Virus record (IMG/VR): IMGVR_UViG_3300022746_000016
Coordinates: 62,001-126,000 of that record
Direction: 5' to 3' (one strand)
DNA length: 64,000 nucleotides
Origin: a virus
Part shown: positions 6,811 to 12,051 of the stretch, one piece after another
Layout of the letters: each line of letters opens with the position of its first letter
How positions within the stretch are numbered: position 1 is the stretch's first letter
Translations under genes and position numbers: made by a program
Notes under the pieces: model-generated
What the model saw: the letters and a program-made list of their open reading frames with translations, nothing else
Told to the model about the DNA's origin: nothing
The model's database searches: none

Positions 6811-7191
6811 TTACTTCTTTGACCATTGCCAGATGTCATCACGTGTCATCTTGCGTTGGTCACCTTTACCGTACTTTGTCACCATAACATGTATGCGAGG
6901 TAGGATGTACATAAAGAACATCATATCATTCGCTTTGCTTCTCTTCTCAACAGAAGAGTACATTTTACCTGCAAGAAACGCTCTTGCCAAGGTAGTTGCT
7001 CGGGATTCGTTACGGACATTCCAACGACGATGGGTAATCAACTCATCTAGCTTTCGTGCCAGAGTAAAGGCTGATACTTCGTCGCTTGAACGATGATACT
7101 TGATTTGCTTCTTAAGTTTAGCTTCTTCGTGACGAATAACTTGTGGCTCAAGAGCGAGGTGTTTTGCTTTAATTTTTAATTCGATACTCAT
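6811..7191 (-). CDS. hypothetical protein (126 aa) within the tRNA array
   Basis: Basic, helical protein with no recognised domain; RRWNVRNESRATTLARAFLAGKMYSSVEKR in the middle suggests nucleic-acid contact but proves nothing. Strong RBS AAGGAG seven bases before the ATG. It lies between tRNA-Met and the suppressor tRNA, so a transcript from the late box at 7383 would include it. Confidence 0.75.
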   Translation of the reverse strand: MSIELKIKAKHLALEPQVIRHEEAKLKKQIKYHRSSDEVSAFTLARKLDELITHRRWNVRNESRATTLARAFLAGKMYSSVEKRSKANDMMFFMYILPRIHVMVTKYGKGDQRKMTRDDIWQWSKK

Positions 7192-7242
7192 TTAATTTCT
7201 CCTTGTGTTTTATAAAATTGTTTTCAATGCCCAAGAAGAAAC

Positions 7243-7278
7243 TTACGGAGGGCGAATCTACAAACGGAAATCTTTCAT
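7243..7278 (-). other. mini-ORF with in-frame TAG, downstream of the suppressor tRNA
   Basis: RBS GAAAGGAAAAC, then ATG and six codons (MKDFRL), TAG at 7258-7260, then IRPP and TAA. If TAG is read as sense the peptide is 11 residues. Its site directly behind the amber-suppressor tRNA is suggestive, but an ORF this short can arise by chance. Confidence 0.3.
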
Positions 7279-7300
7279 CTGTTTTCCTTTCAATAAAAAG

Positions 7301-7375
7301 TGGTGCGTCTGACAGGAATCGAACCTGCTATCCAGAGTTTTAGAGGCTCCTGCTATACCATACAGCTTCAAACGC
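7301..7375 (-). tRNA. amber suppressor tRNA (anticodon CUA)
   Basis: Acceptor GCGTTTG/CAGACGC, D stem GCTG/TAGC, T arm GCAGG/CCTGT, CCA encoded. Counting from the D arm, positions 32-38 are CTCTAAA, giving anticodon CUA, which reads UAG. The anticodon stem has four pairs and a C-A at 31-39. A T4-type late box lies just upstream (7383-7390), unlike the other tRNAs. Confidence 0.85.
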
Positions 7376-7382
7376 ATAATCG

Positions 7383-7390
7383 TATTTATA
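7383..7390 (-). promoter_or_regulatory. T4-type late promoter in front of the suppressor tRNA
   Basis: Exact TATAAATA on the minus strand. T4 spacing puts the start at 7377, two bases before G1 of the suppressor tRNA. This implies late expression of the suppressor. Confidence 0.7.
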
Positions 7391-7399
7391 CGAATTAAA

Positions 7400-7562
7400 T
7401 TTGTAAGTAATGGAACCTCGCTCATTTTCCATCATTTTACCAGTATTTTCTTTGAAGCTGCAGACTGGTTAGAGGTACGTAGTAATAGTTGATACAAGGT
7501 TGTCGCACTGACAACTCGCAGGGATTTCGAGTTCCTGCTTTCTCAACATCTACACTTACAAA
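7400..7562 (-). ncRNA. structured spacer RNA between tRNA-Asp and suppressor tRNA
   Basis: Closed by a 9-bp stem TTTGTAAGT/ACTTACAAA. Inner hairpins: GCAGG/CCTGC (T-arm-like), GTTGTC/GACAAC, ACCAGT/ACTGGT and TGGAA/TTCCA. No credible ORF. Function unknown. Confidence 0.55.
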
Positions 7563-7565
7563 ACT

Positions 7566-7640
7566 TGGCGGTCTCAAGGGGTAACGATCCCCTTCTTTAG
7601 CAGTGACAGTGCTACGTGCGTCCATGAACACTTTGAGACC
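7566..7640 (-). tRNA. tRNA-Asp(GUC), copy 1
   Basis: Acceptor GGTCTCA/TGAGACC, anticodon stem TAGCA/TGCTA with loop CTGTCAC, discriminator G, CCA encoded. The T loop ATCGTTA is unusual (no TTC). Its G1 is the last base of the GIY-YIG stop codon. Confidence 0.88.
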
Positions 7641-8149
7641 TAAACTTTCTTAGGGCGTCCACTCAATGTGGCACCCTTTCTCCAACCAAATGGAATCTCT
7701 GAATCTTTTGGAATCTTCTTATTAGAAGAACCATCAGTTATCCACATAGAACCGAACTGAGTATTATTACAACCTTGTTGAAACTTTTTCTCTTTTCTAG
7801 TCTTGGCTCTACGTTCAGAGACTTCATCTGACCATATATTTTTGGTGTTGATACCGAGTTTATTGATATGATCAAAACCACCCAGACCACCACGCCTTAA
7901 ATTGTAGACATCTTCACGCATTAAGAACTCATCGGTTACAAACTCTTTTTCTCTTTGGAACATTTCCTCTTCTGAGTTAAAGGTTTCTAACACTGTTTTG
8001 GTAAAATTATCAATTCCATATTTCTTGATGGCACGTTTGATAATAGAACCAGAGCCCATATAGCCATCATTCATGTCTGTTGTTTTATGAACACCGACGT
8101 AAATTTTACCATTTACATCGTTTTTTACTTCATAGAGATAGTAGAACAT
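7640..8149 (-). CDS. GIY-YIG homing endonuclease
   Basis: 169 aa. N-terminal GIY-YIG domain: YLYEVKNDVNGKIYVGVHKT at the start, a conserved YG...F region near 45 and EKEFV near 65-70. The C-terminal part has a basic linker and a TDGSSNKKI segment typical of phage enzymes of this group. It lies in the tRNA array, and its TAG, the only amber stop among genes in this window, overlaps G1 of tRNA-Asp, so the stop is fixed by the tRNA. RBS AGGAGG is directly upstream, and a late-like ACTAAATA box (8166-8173) would start the transcript at that RBS. Confidence 0.88.
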   Translation of the reverse strand: MFYYLYEVKNDVNGKIYVGVHKTTDMNDGYMGSGSIIKRAIKKYGIDNFTKTVLETFNSEEEMFQREKEFVTDEFLMREDVYNLRRGGLGGFDHINKLGINTKNIWSDEVSERRAKTRKEKKFQQGCNNTQFGSMWITDGSSNKKIPKDSEIPFGWRKGATLSGRPKKV

Positions 8150-8165
8150 TTATTCCTCCTACATC

Positions 8166-8173
8166 TATTTAGT
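8166..8173 (-). promoter_or_regulatory. possible variant late box ACTAAATA
   Basis: Differs from TATAAATA at the first two bases. By T4 spacing the transcript would begin at 8160, giving a minimal leader AGGAGGAATAA before ATG. CTAAATA also occurs by chance inside genes here, so confidence is limited. Confidence 0.4.
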
Positions 8174-8174
8174 A

Positions 8175-8305
8175 ATTTTGAATATTGTGCATTACGAACT
8201 TTAGCCGTACTTCTATCGTGAGTACCGAAAAGATTGCTAGCAAGCAACCCGAATTAACACGCCAGACCCTTTGTCTGGATTGACAAGCAACTGACGTTGC
8301 TCGAT
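8175..8305 (-). ncRNA. structured spacer upstream of the GIY-YIG gene
   Basis: Gene-free stretch with hairpins CCAGAC/GTCTGG, GCAAC/GTTGC and GTACT/AGTAC. No cloverleaf can be drawn. It follows the CCA of tRNA-Tyr and may be a processing spacer. Confidence 0.4.
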
Positions 8306-8307
8306 TC

Positions 8308-8393
8308 TGGTGGATGCCGCTGGACTCGAACCAGCAATGCCATAAGGCGGAAGATTTACAGTCTCCTGGGGTTACCAATTTTCCTACACATCC
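8308..8393 (-). tRNA. tRNA-Tyr(GUA)
   Basis: Class II tRNA with long variable arm, anticodon stem GGAGA/TCTTC and loop CTGTAAA, acceptor GGATGTG, discriminator A, CCA encoded. This is the conventional Tyr tRNA; element B shows the same loop in a permuted fold. Confidence 0.94.
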
Positions 8394-8400
8394 AAAAACT

Positions 8401-8476
8401 TGGTACACGATACGGGAATCGAACCCGTCTTACCAACGTGAAAGGCTGGTGTCCTAAACCGATAGACGAATCGTGC
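8401..8476 (-). tRNA. tRNA-Glu(UUC), copy 1
   Basis: Acceptor GCACGAT/ATCGTGT, anticodon stem CCAGC/GTTGG, loop CTTTCAC, discriminator A, CCA encoded. First gene after the promoter at 8485. Confidence 0.94.
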
Positions 8477-8484
8477 ATATAACT

Positions 8485-8513
8485 ATTATACATCAACTTA
8501 CCTTGTAAGTCAA
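8485..8513 (-). promoter_or_regulatory. sigma70 promoter inside the tRNA array
   Basis: TTGACT, 17 bases, TATAAT; predicted start near 8478, two bases before tRNA-Glu. Nearly identical to the promoter at 2732-2760. Confidence 0.9.
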
Positions 8514-8521
8514 CAACTATC

Positions 8522-8599
8522 TGGAATCTGGGGTGAGATTTGAACTCACGGCTTTACTGGTTTGCAATCAGTTCCCTTGGACCACTCGGGCACCCAGAC
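8522..8599 (-). tRNA. tRNA-Cys(GCA)
   Basis: Acceptor GTCTGGG/CCCAGAT, anticodon loop TTGCAAA, U discriminator as expected for Cys, CCA encoded. Confidence 0.93.
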
Positions 8600-8606
8600 A
8601 TAAATT

Positions 8607-8683
8607 TGGTGCGGATAGCGAGACTCGAACTCGCAGAATCCTGCTTTTGAGGCAGGCACGTATACCAATTCCATCATATCCGC
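8607..8683 (-). tRNA. tRNA-Leu(CAA)
   Basis: Anticodon stem CCTGC/GCAGG with loop CTCAAAA, discriminator A, CCA encoded. The variable region is only about five bases, unusual for a Leu tRNA, so the charging identity is less certain than the anticodon. Confidence 0.85.
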
Positions 8684-8685
8684 AT

Positions 8686-8762
8686 TGGTGGGTCAGGTGG
8701 GATTCTAACCCACGATCAAGGCATTATGAGTACCCTGCTTTGGGACACTAAGCTACTGACCC
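8686..8762 (-). tRNA. tRNA-Met(CAU), copy 3
   Basis: Acceptor GGGTCAG/CTGACCC, anticodon loop CTCATAA, T loop TTAGAAT, discriminator A, CCA encoded. One of the three CAU tRNAs may be the Ile isoacceptor. Confidence 0.92.
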
Positions 8763-8767
8763 AAACT

Positions 8768-8844
8768 TGGTGCGCCCAGAGGGATTCGAACCCCCGACAT
8801 GCGGTGTAGAAGACCGCTGTTCTATCCAGCTGAACTATAGGCGC
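8768..8844 (-). tRNA. tRNA-Arg(UCU)
   Basis: Anticodon stem GCGGT/ACCGC with loop CTTCTAC, discriminator A, CCA encoded. Confidence 0.95.
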
Positions 8845-8850
8845 TTAACT

Positions 8851-8937
8851 TGGTGCGAGTAGTCGGAATCGAACCGACATGGACTTGCGTCCGACAGATT
8901 TTAAGTCTGTTGCGTCTACCTATTTCACCATACTCGC
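8851..8937 (-). tRNA. tRNA-Leu(UAA)
   Basis: Class II with long variable arm, anticodon stem ACAGA/TCTGT, loop CTTAAAA, discriminator A, CCA encoded. Confidence 0.95.
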
Positions 8938-8942
8938 ATAAC

Positions 8943-9029
8943 TGGCGGAAGATACAGGAATCGAACCTGTCAGCCCATTTCTGAACGAGAGTTTAGCAAA
9001 CTCCTGTCGCACCTTGCAACACATCTTCC
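8943..9029 (-). tRNA. tRNA-Ser(GCU)
   Basis: Class II, anticodon loop TTGCTAA, acceptor GGAAGAT/ATCTTCC, discriminator G as usual for Ser, CCA encoded. Confidence 0.94.
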
Positions 9030-9032
9030 ATC

Positions 9033-9161
9033 TTATCTTATACGTCGTATTAGTCTTAACCAATAGTACTTTAATCCACGAACTGGGATCTCAAAATAGA
9101 ACCCCACTTCTTTCGGAATGGAGCCATACGCTTTTTCTAATGTTTCTTTTGCTTTTGGCAT
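9033..9161 (-). CDS. small hypothetical protein (42 aa)
   Basis: MPKAKETLEKAYGSIP then KEVGFYFEIPVRGLKYYWLRLIRRIR: acidic/amphipathic start and a basic aromatic tail that could associate with membranes or RNA. RBS AGGAG six bases before the chosen ATG; an earlier ATG at the RBS gives only nine codons. It ends three bases before tRNA-Ser. Too short for confident family assignment. Confidence 0.6.
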   Translation of the reverse strand: MPKAKETLEKAYGSIPKEVGFYFEIPVRGLKYYWLRLIRRIR

Positions 9162-9241
9162 TCCATTCTCCTAATGTTGGCCACGATTTTTGTCATTTTA
9201 ACTCAGGCTAACGACGACTCCCTGAGATTAGTTGCAACACA

Positions 9242-9820
9242 TTACATCGTTGGTCCATTGCCGTTTTTGAATCCGACAGTACCACCTTCTCTCTCAATGC
9301 GCTTGATTACGTCTTCAAACAAGATGGGTCTGAAGTCTGTTTGTTCAACGCACACACATTGATAGCGAGGATCGATTCGTTCAACACCATACTGGTCAAT
9401 CTTTGTCACACGTGCTGTATGAGTATGACCATGGATGTTAGTACCGAAGCGATACAAGTTGCTTTCATGGACTGGGATATGAGTTAAAATCATACCATTC
9501 ATCACATGTGAACCACGAATGTCTCTAAAGAATGGAGTATATTCCTCTAATCTAAAGATGTCGTGATTACCTTTAATCAAAACCTTGTCACCGTTTAACC
9601 GATGCATAATCTTTAATGCTCTACGATTAATGACAACGTCACCTAAGTGGTAAACCTTATCCGTTGGACGGACAGTTTCATTCCACATCTTGACCATGGC
9701 TTCGTCCATTTCTTCTGGATCAGTCCATGGTCGAATTTTCGTAACTCCGTCAGCTTCAGTGAATTTGCATACACCAGCGTGACCAAAGTGCGTATCACTT
9801 GTTAAAAATACACTTGGCAT
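9242..9820 (-). CDS. calcineurin-like metallophosphoesterase
   Basis: 192 aa from the start I prefer (ATG at 9820 with GGAG six bases upstream; a longer form from 9832 is possible). Metal motifs in order: SDTHFGH near 8-14, GDVV near 60, GNHD near 85, and GHTHT near 130. This is the small YfcE/MJ0936-like phosphodiesterase fold found in many phages; the substrate is unknown, 2'3'-cyclic nucleotides or phosphate ends of RNA being possible. It interrupts the tRNA array just after RNA element D. Confidence 0.88.
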   Translation of the reverse strand: MPSVFLTSDTHFGHAGVCKFTEADGVTKIRPWTDPEEMDEAMVKMWNETVRPTDKVYHLGDVVINRRALKIMHRLNGDKVLIKGNHDIFRLEEYTPFFRDIRGSHVMNGMILTHIPVHESNLYRFGTNIHGHTHTARVTKIDQYGVERIDPRYQCVCVEQTDFRPILFEDVIKRIEREGGTVGFKNGNGPTM

Positions 9821-9847
9821 ATCAAACTCCATTTCAAGTTAAACAAC

Positions 9848-9902
9848 AGGATGCTTATTTTTCAATTACAAGTTGAATTTGGAAAATTGCTGGACGCATC
9901 CT
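9848..9902 (-). ncRNA. family 1 element D
   Basis: 55 nt closed by AGGATGC/GCATCCT, with CCAGCAATT inside and GTTG after. An inner stem CAATT/AATTG is possible. It lies between tRNA-Ser(UGA) and the phosphoesterase gene. Confidence 0.7.
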
Positions 9903-9908
9903 AAATTT

Positions 9909-10000
9909 TGGCGGAAAGCAGAGGAGTCGAACCCCATCCCATTTCTGAGAACCGAGTTTTCAAGGCTCGTCGCCGCACCAACGCAGCTGCATTACTTTCC
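9909..10000 (-). tRNA. tRNA-Ser(UGA)
   Basis: Class II with long variable arm, anticodon stem CGAGC/ACTCG and loop CTTGAAA, discriminator G, CCA encoded. Confidence 0.93.
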
Positions 10001-10005
10001 ATATT

Positions 10006-10095
10006 TGGCGGAGATAGTAGGATTTGAACCCACGAACCCTTTCGGGTTGCTTGTTTTCTAGACAAGTGCCATAAACCAGACTCGACCATATCTCC
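10006..10095 (-). tRNA. tRNA-Ser(AGA)
   Basis: Class II, anticodon stem CTTGT/ACAAG with loop CTAGAAA, variable arm hairpin AACCC/GGGTT, discriminator G, CCA encoded. A34 is uncommon in bacteria. Confidence 0.92.
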
Positions 10096-10105
10096 ATTAT
10101 ACAAC

Positions 10106-10158
10106 AGGTTTCGCTTTGCTTTTATTCCAAAAAAGATTTTAATTGCTGAAAGAAACCT
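10106..10158 (-). ncRNA. family 1 element E with anticodon-arm-like hairpin
   Basis: 53 nt closed by AGGTTTC/GAAACCT, CAGCAATT inside, GTTG after. A hairpin CTTTT/AAAAG with 7-nt loop TTGGAAT (10119-10135) matches the geometry of an anticodon arm with U33 and anticodon GGA. Confidence 0.7.
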
Positions 10159-10163
10159 AAAAC

Positions 10164-10237
10164 TGGTGCGGGGTAAGAGAATCGAACTCTTAACTAAACG
10201 TTGGCAACGTCTGATTTTACCATTAAACTAACCACGC
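10164..10237 (-). tRNA. tRNA-Gly(GCC)
   Basis: Anticodon stem AGACG/CGTTT with loop TTGCCAA, T loop TTCGATT, discriminator A, CCA encoded. Confidence 0.92.
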
Positions 10238-10242
10238 ATAAC

Positions 10243-10318
10243 TGGTACCTCTGGAGAGAATCGAACTCCCGTCTCAGCGTTCGTAGCACCGTATTCTAAT
10301 CCGTTGAACTACAGAGGC
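10243..10318 (-). tRNA. tRNA-Arg(ACG)
   Basis: Acceptor GCCTCTG, anticodon loop CTACGAA, discriminator A, CCA encoded. Confidence 0.94.
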
Positions 10319-10321
10319 ATA

Positions 10322-10469
10322 AATTAGTGCACATCGATCAATTGGGACTCTTACCCCAGCATTTCTCAAGTTACCCCTGCGAGCTTCCTGACGCAGTATA
10401 CACTGCAAAGACGACCGAGATGGCGGGATCGTCTACTGTTTACTTTTCGGTTAATTACTCCGACTAATT
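10322..10469 (-). ncRNA. structured spacer RNA between tRNA-Pro and tRNA-Arg
   Basis: Closed by AATTAGT/ACTAATT. Inner hairpins AGACGA/TCGTCT and GCAGT/ACTGC, plus a GGGG-TAA segment also seen in the spacer at 12052. No ORF. Confidence 0.5.
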
Positions 10470-10471
10470 CT

Positions 10472-10547
10472 TGGTCTCCGTAGAAGGATTCGAACCTTCA
10501 CCACACCGCCCCAAACGGTGTACGCAACCTGATAACGCTTTACAGAG
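10472..10547 (-). tRNA. tRNA-Pro(UGG), copy 2
   Basis: Anticodon stem CACCG/CGGTG with loop TTTGGGG, acceptor CTCTGTA/TACGGAG, discriminator A, CCA encoded. Same anticodon as the copy at 5927 but different sequence. Confidence 0.93.
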
Positions 10548-10552
10548 ATAAT

Positions 10553-10627
10553 TGGTACTCGATAGGGGAGTTGAACCCCTCTTACTGGGTTGAAAACCCA
10601 GTGTCCTAACCGATAGACGATAGCTCC
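10553..10627 (-). tRNA. tRNA-Glu(UUC), copy 2, poor acceptor stem
   Basis: D arm, anticodon stem CTGGG/CCCAG with loop TTTTCAA, T arm GGGGT-type and CCA are good, but the 5' acceptor strand (about GGAGCTAT) does not pair with the 3' strand ATCGAGT. It may be non-functional or a fragment kept by the array. Confidence 0.7.
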
Positions 10628-10636
10628 ATAATCATT

Positions 10637-10722
10637 AATTTTCACACAAGTGCGGGAATCGAACCTCGCACCTACCGAACGTTTCAAAGCCCCTCGTACT
10701 CCATAGTACCTGTATGAAAATT
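10637..10722 (-). ncRNA. degenerate tRNA-like element with extended acceptor stem
   Basis: An A/T-rich stem continues into an acceptor-like helix CATACAG/TTGTGTG; a T-arm with loop TTCGATT and a GTAC/GTAC D-like hairpin follow normal tRNA order. The anticodon stem is weak and no CCA is encoded, so it is not a usable tRNA gene. Confidence 0.5.
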
Positions 10723-10750
10723 GATGATGAATGTAAACTCTATATTAAAC

Positions 10751-10858
10751 CACACTACGCAGGACTCGAAACCTGCCGCCCCAGAGTATTTGAAACATCA
10801 GGCGGGTAGCCTTATGCTAGTCATCCTGCAGAACTTCTAACACCACCTCAGCAGTGTG
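10751..10858 (-). ncRNA. tRNA-like spacer element
   Basis: Outer stem CACACT/AGTGTG; inside a hairpin TAGC/GCTA, a stem CCGCC/GGCGG with a 20-nt loop and a T-arm-like GCAGG/CCTGC hairpin with loop TTTCGAGT. No CCA and no standard anticodon arm. Confidence 0.5.
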
Positions 10859-10863
10859 TAATT

Positions 10864-10938
10864 TGGTGGAGACCGAGGAAATCGAATCCTTCTAGACATC
10901 CTCCTTGCAAGGGAGAACCGTAGCCCACTACTGTCCCC
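10864..10938 (-). tRNA. tRNA-Ala(UGC)
   Basis: Anticodon stem TCTCC/GGAGG with loop CTTGCAA, acceptor GGGGACA/GGTCTCC, discriminator A, CCA encoded. The G3-U70 identity pair of tRNA-Ala is present. Confidence 0.92.
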
Positions 10939-10946
10939 AAATTGGT

Positions 10947-10977
10947 GTTAGTTTCTATAGCACCCATTGAAACTAAC
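10947..10977 (-). other. 9-bp hairpin between tRNAs
   Basis: GTTAGTTTC/GAAACTAAC. No U-tract follows, so it is more likely an RNA-processing spacer than a terminator. Confidence 0.5.
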
Positions 10978-11021
10978 AAACATTGAGTAACCATGCATCA
11001 AAACAAGATTACTATTTGCTC

Positions 11022-11100
11022 TGGCTCCGAGTATGAGAATCGAACTCATCTAACCATTGATTAACAGTCAAGCCCCTGCACCTTGCTTGGGTTTCTCGGA
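11022..11100 (-). tRNA. tRNA-Asn(GUU), copy 2
   Basis: Anticodon stem TTGA/TCAA with loop CTGTTAA, T arm ATGAG/CTCAT, discriminator G, CCA encoded; long D arm. Confidence 0.9.
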
Positions 11101-11111
11101 ATAAAAACAAC

Positions 11112-11177
11112 AGGATGATTTTGACGAACATGTCAAATTAAGAGTTTGGTGTTCTAGTTAATTGCAGAACTCATCCT
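11112..11177 (-). ncRNA. family 1 element F with Lys(CUU)-like anticodon loop
   Basis: 66 nt closed by AGGATGA/TCATCCT, GCAATT inside, GTTG after. Contains CAAA/TTTG around the 7-nt loop CTCTTAA (11134-11148), identical to the anticodon loop of the phage tRNA-Lys(CUU). A competing hairpin TTTGAC/GTCAAA overlaps it. Confidence 0.7.
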
Positions 11178-11182
11178 AAAAT

Positions 11183-11257
11183 TGGCGACGCATGGGAGAA
11201 TCGAACTCCCGTCTATGGATAGACAATCCACGATAATAGCCATTATATGAATGCGCC
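11183..11257 (-). tRNA. tRNA-Asp(GUC), copy 2
   Basis: Anticodon stem GTGGA/TCCAT with loop TTGTCTA, normal T loop TTCGATT, discriminator G, CCA encoded. Confidence 0.94.
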
Positions 11258-11263
11258 ATAATT

Positions 11264-11338
11264 TGGTCCTCTCGAAAGGAATCGAACCTTAGGTCTATCG
11301 CTTATCAAGCGAGTGCTCTACCATTGAGCTACAAGAGG
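11264..11338 (-). tRNA. tRNA-Ile(GAU)
   Basis: Anticodon stem CTCGC/GCGAT with loop TTGATAA, acceptor CCTCTTG/CGAGAGG, discriminator A, CCA encoded. Confidence 0.94.
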
Positions 11339-11346
11339 AAATACTT

Positions 11347-11422
11347 TGGTGCCTATGAGTGGACTCGAACCACTAACACATGGATTTTCAATCCACTGCT
11401 CTACCATTGGAGCTACACAGGC
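11347..11422 (-). tRNA. tRNA-Phe(GAA)
   Basis: Anticodon stem GTGGA/TCCAT with loop TTGAAAA, acceptor GCCTGTG, discriminator A, CCA encoded. Confidence 0.95.
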
Positions 11423-11426
11423 AAAT

Positions 11427-11501
11427 TGGGGAGATGTACGAGAATCGAACTCGTGATAACGGAATCACAACCCGTGGTTTTACCACTAAACTAACAACTC
11501 C
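11427..11501 (-). tRNA. tRNA-His(GUG)
   Basis: Anticodon loop TTGTGAT. An extra 5' G opposite C73 is encoded, the His identity feature; CCA encoded. Confidence 0.95.
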
Positions 11502-11502
11502 A

Positions 11503-11599
11503 TAAACCATATAAAAACACACTACCAAACCGCAGGTATCACGCCCGAAACCTTCATGTACTCATTATTCACAAATACACACAGTAGTATGTTTTTATA
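11503..11599 (-). ncRNA. spacer with 19-bp closing stem between tRNA-Lys and tRNA-His
   Basis: The CCA of tRNA-Lys begins a 19-bp helix with a single mismatch (11507-11525 with 11584-11602). The ~58-nt loop contains an AGGT/ACCT hairpin. Same design as the spacers at 6330 and 11869. Confidence 0.6.
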
Positions 11600-11676
11600 T
11601 GGTGGGTCTACTCGGATTCGAACCGAGAGTCTTACTGGTTAAAAGCCAGATGTTTTAGCCGTTAAACTATAAACCC
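11600..11676 (-). tRNA. tRNA-Lys(UUU)
   Basis: Anticodon loop CTTTTAA on a CTGG/CCAG stem, acceptor GGGTTTA/TAGACCC, discriminator A, CCA encoded. Confidence 0.95.
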
Positions 11677-11680
11677 GTAT

Positions 11681-11756
11681 TGGTCCACCCTCTGAGATTC
11701 GAACTCAGTCCTCGTAGATTAAGAGTCTAGTATGCTACCAATAACATCTAGGGTGG
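11681..11756 (-). tRNA. tRNA-Lys(CUU)
   Basis: Anticodon loop CTCTTAA, acceptor CCACCCT/AGGGTGG, discriminator A, CCA encoded. Confidence 0.93.
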
Positions 11757-11843
11757 GTTGATCGTAATTATTTTGATTTTACGTGCCAACCCAAGACCAA
11801 TACGGGATCTTGAGTGACACTAACGTTTACCTGAACGTTTCAT
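11748..11843 (-). other. small basic ORF interrupted by TAG, possible amber readthrough
   Basis: Strong RBS AAGGAG six bases before ATG; seven codons MKRSGKR, then TAG (11820-11822), then 23 further codons including GLGLARKIKII and a second TAG lying in tRNA-Lys(CUU). If the first TAG is suppressed a 31-residue basic peptide results. The good RBS argues for translation, the tRNA overlap argues for caution. Confidence 0.35.
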
Positions 11844-11868
11844 GCTACTCTCCTTGTTAATAAACTTA

Positions 11869-11975
11869 CCAAACAGAAAAATACTCCGCAGGAGTCGAAC
11901 CTGCCTACCTCTGAAACCAAAGGCTGTAATCCGCTACATCGGCTTGCGCTTGCCTTTGAGTATATTTCTGTTTGG
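11869..11975 (-). ncRNA. tRNA-like spacer upstream of the MKRSGKR ORF
   Basis: Stem CCAAACAGAAA/TTTCTGTTTGG (11 bp) starting at the CCA of tRNA-Gln, then an acceptor-like ATACTC/GAGTAT and a T-arm GCAGG/CCTGC with loop TTCGACT. No CCA of its own and no clear anticodon arm. Confidence 0.55.
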
Positions 11976-12046
11976 CACCCGAGACAGGTATCGAACCTAT
12001 GCTAATTGAGTCAAAGTCAATTGTGCTACCATTACACCACTCGGGA
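11973..12046 (-). tRNA. tRNA-Gln(UUG)
   Basis: Anticodon loop CTTTGAC on stem ATTGA/TCAAT, D arm GTGT/GCAC, unpaired 1-72 as usual for Gln, discriminator G, CCA encoded. Elements A and B carry a near-identical D-arm. Confidence 0.93.
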
Positions 12047-12051
12047 ACATA

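Noticed and set aside
7437-7631. Minus-strand 64-aa frame across the structured spacer and tRNA-Asp
   Set aside because: Overlaps tRNA-Asp and a stem-rich RNA; no RBS.
10106-10158. HDV-like (theta) or hammerhead ribozyme
   Set aside because: No hammerhead core (CUGANGA...GAA) and no HDV-type nested double pseudoknot can be drawn in these short elements.
2276-11177. Insertion-sequence or transposon copies as explanation of the repeated RNA elements
   Set aside because: No transposase, no target duplications and very little shared sequence apart from paired ends and short motifs.
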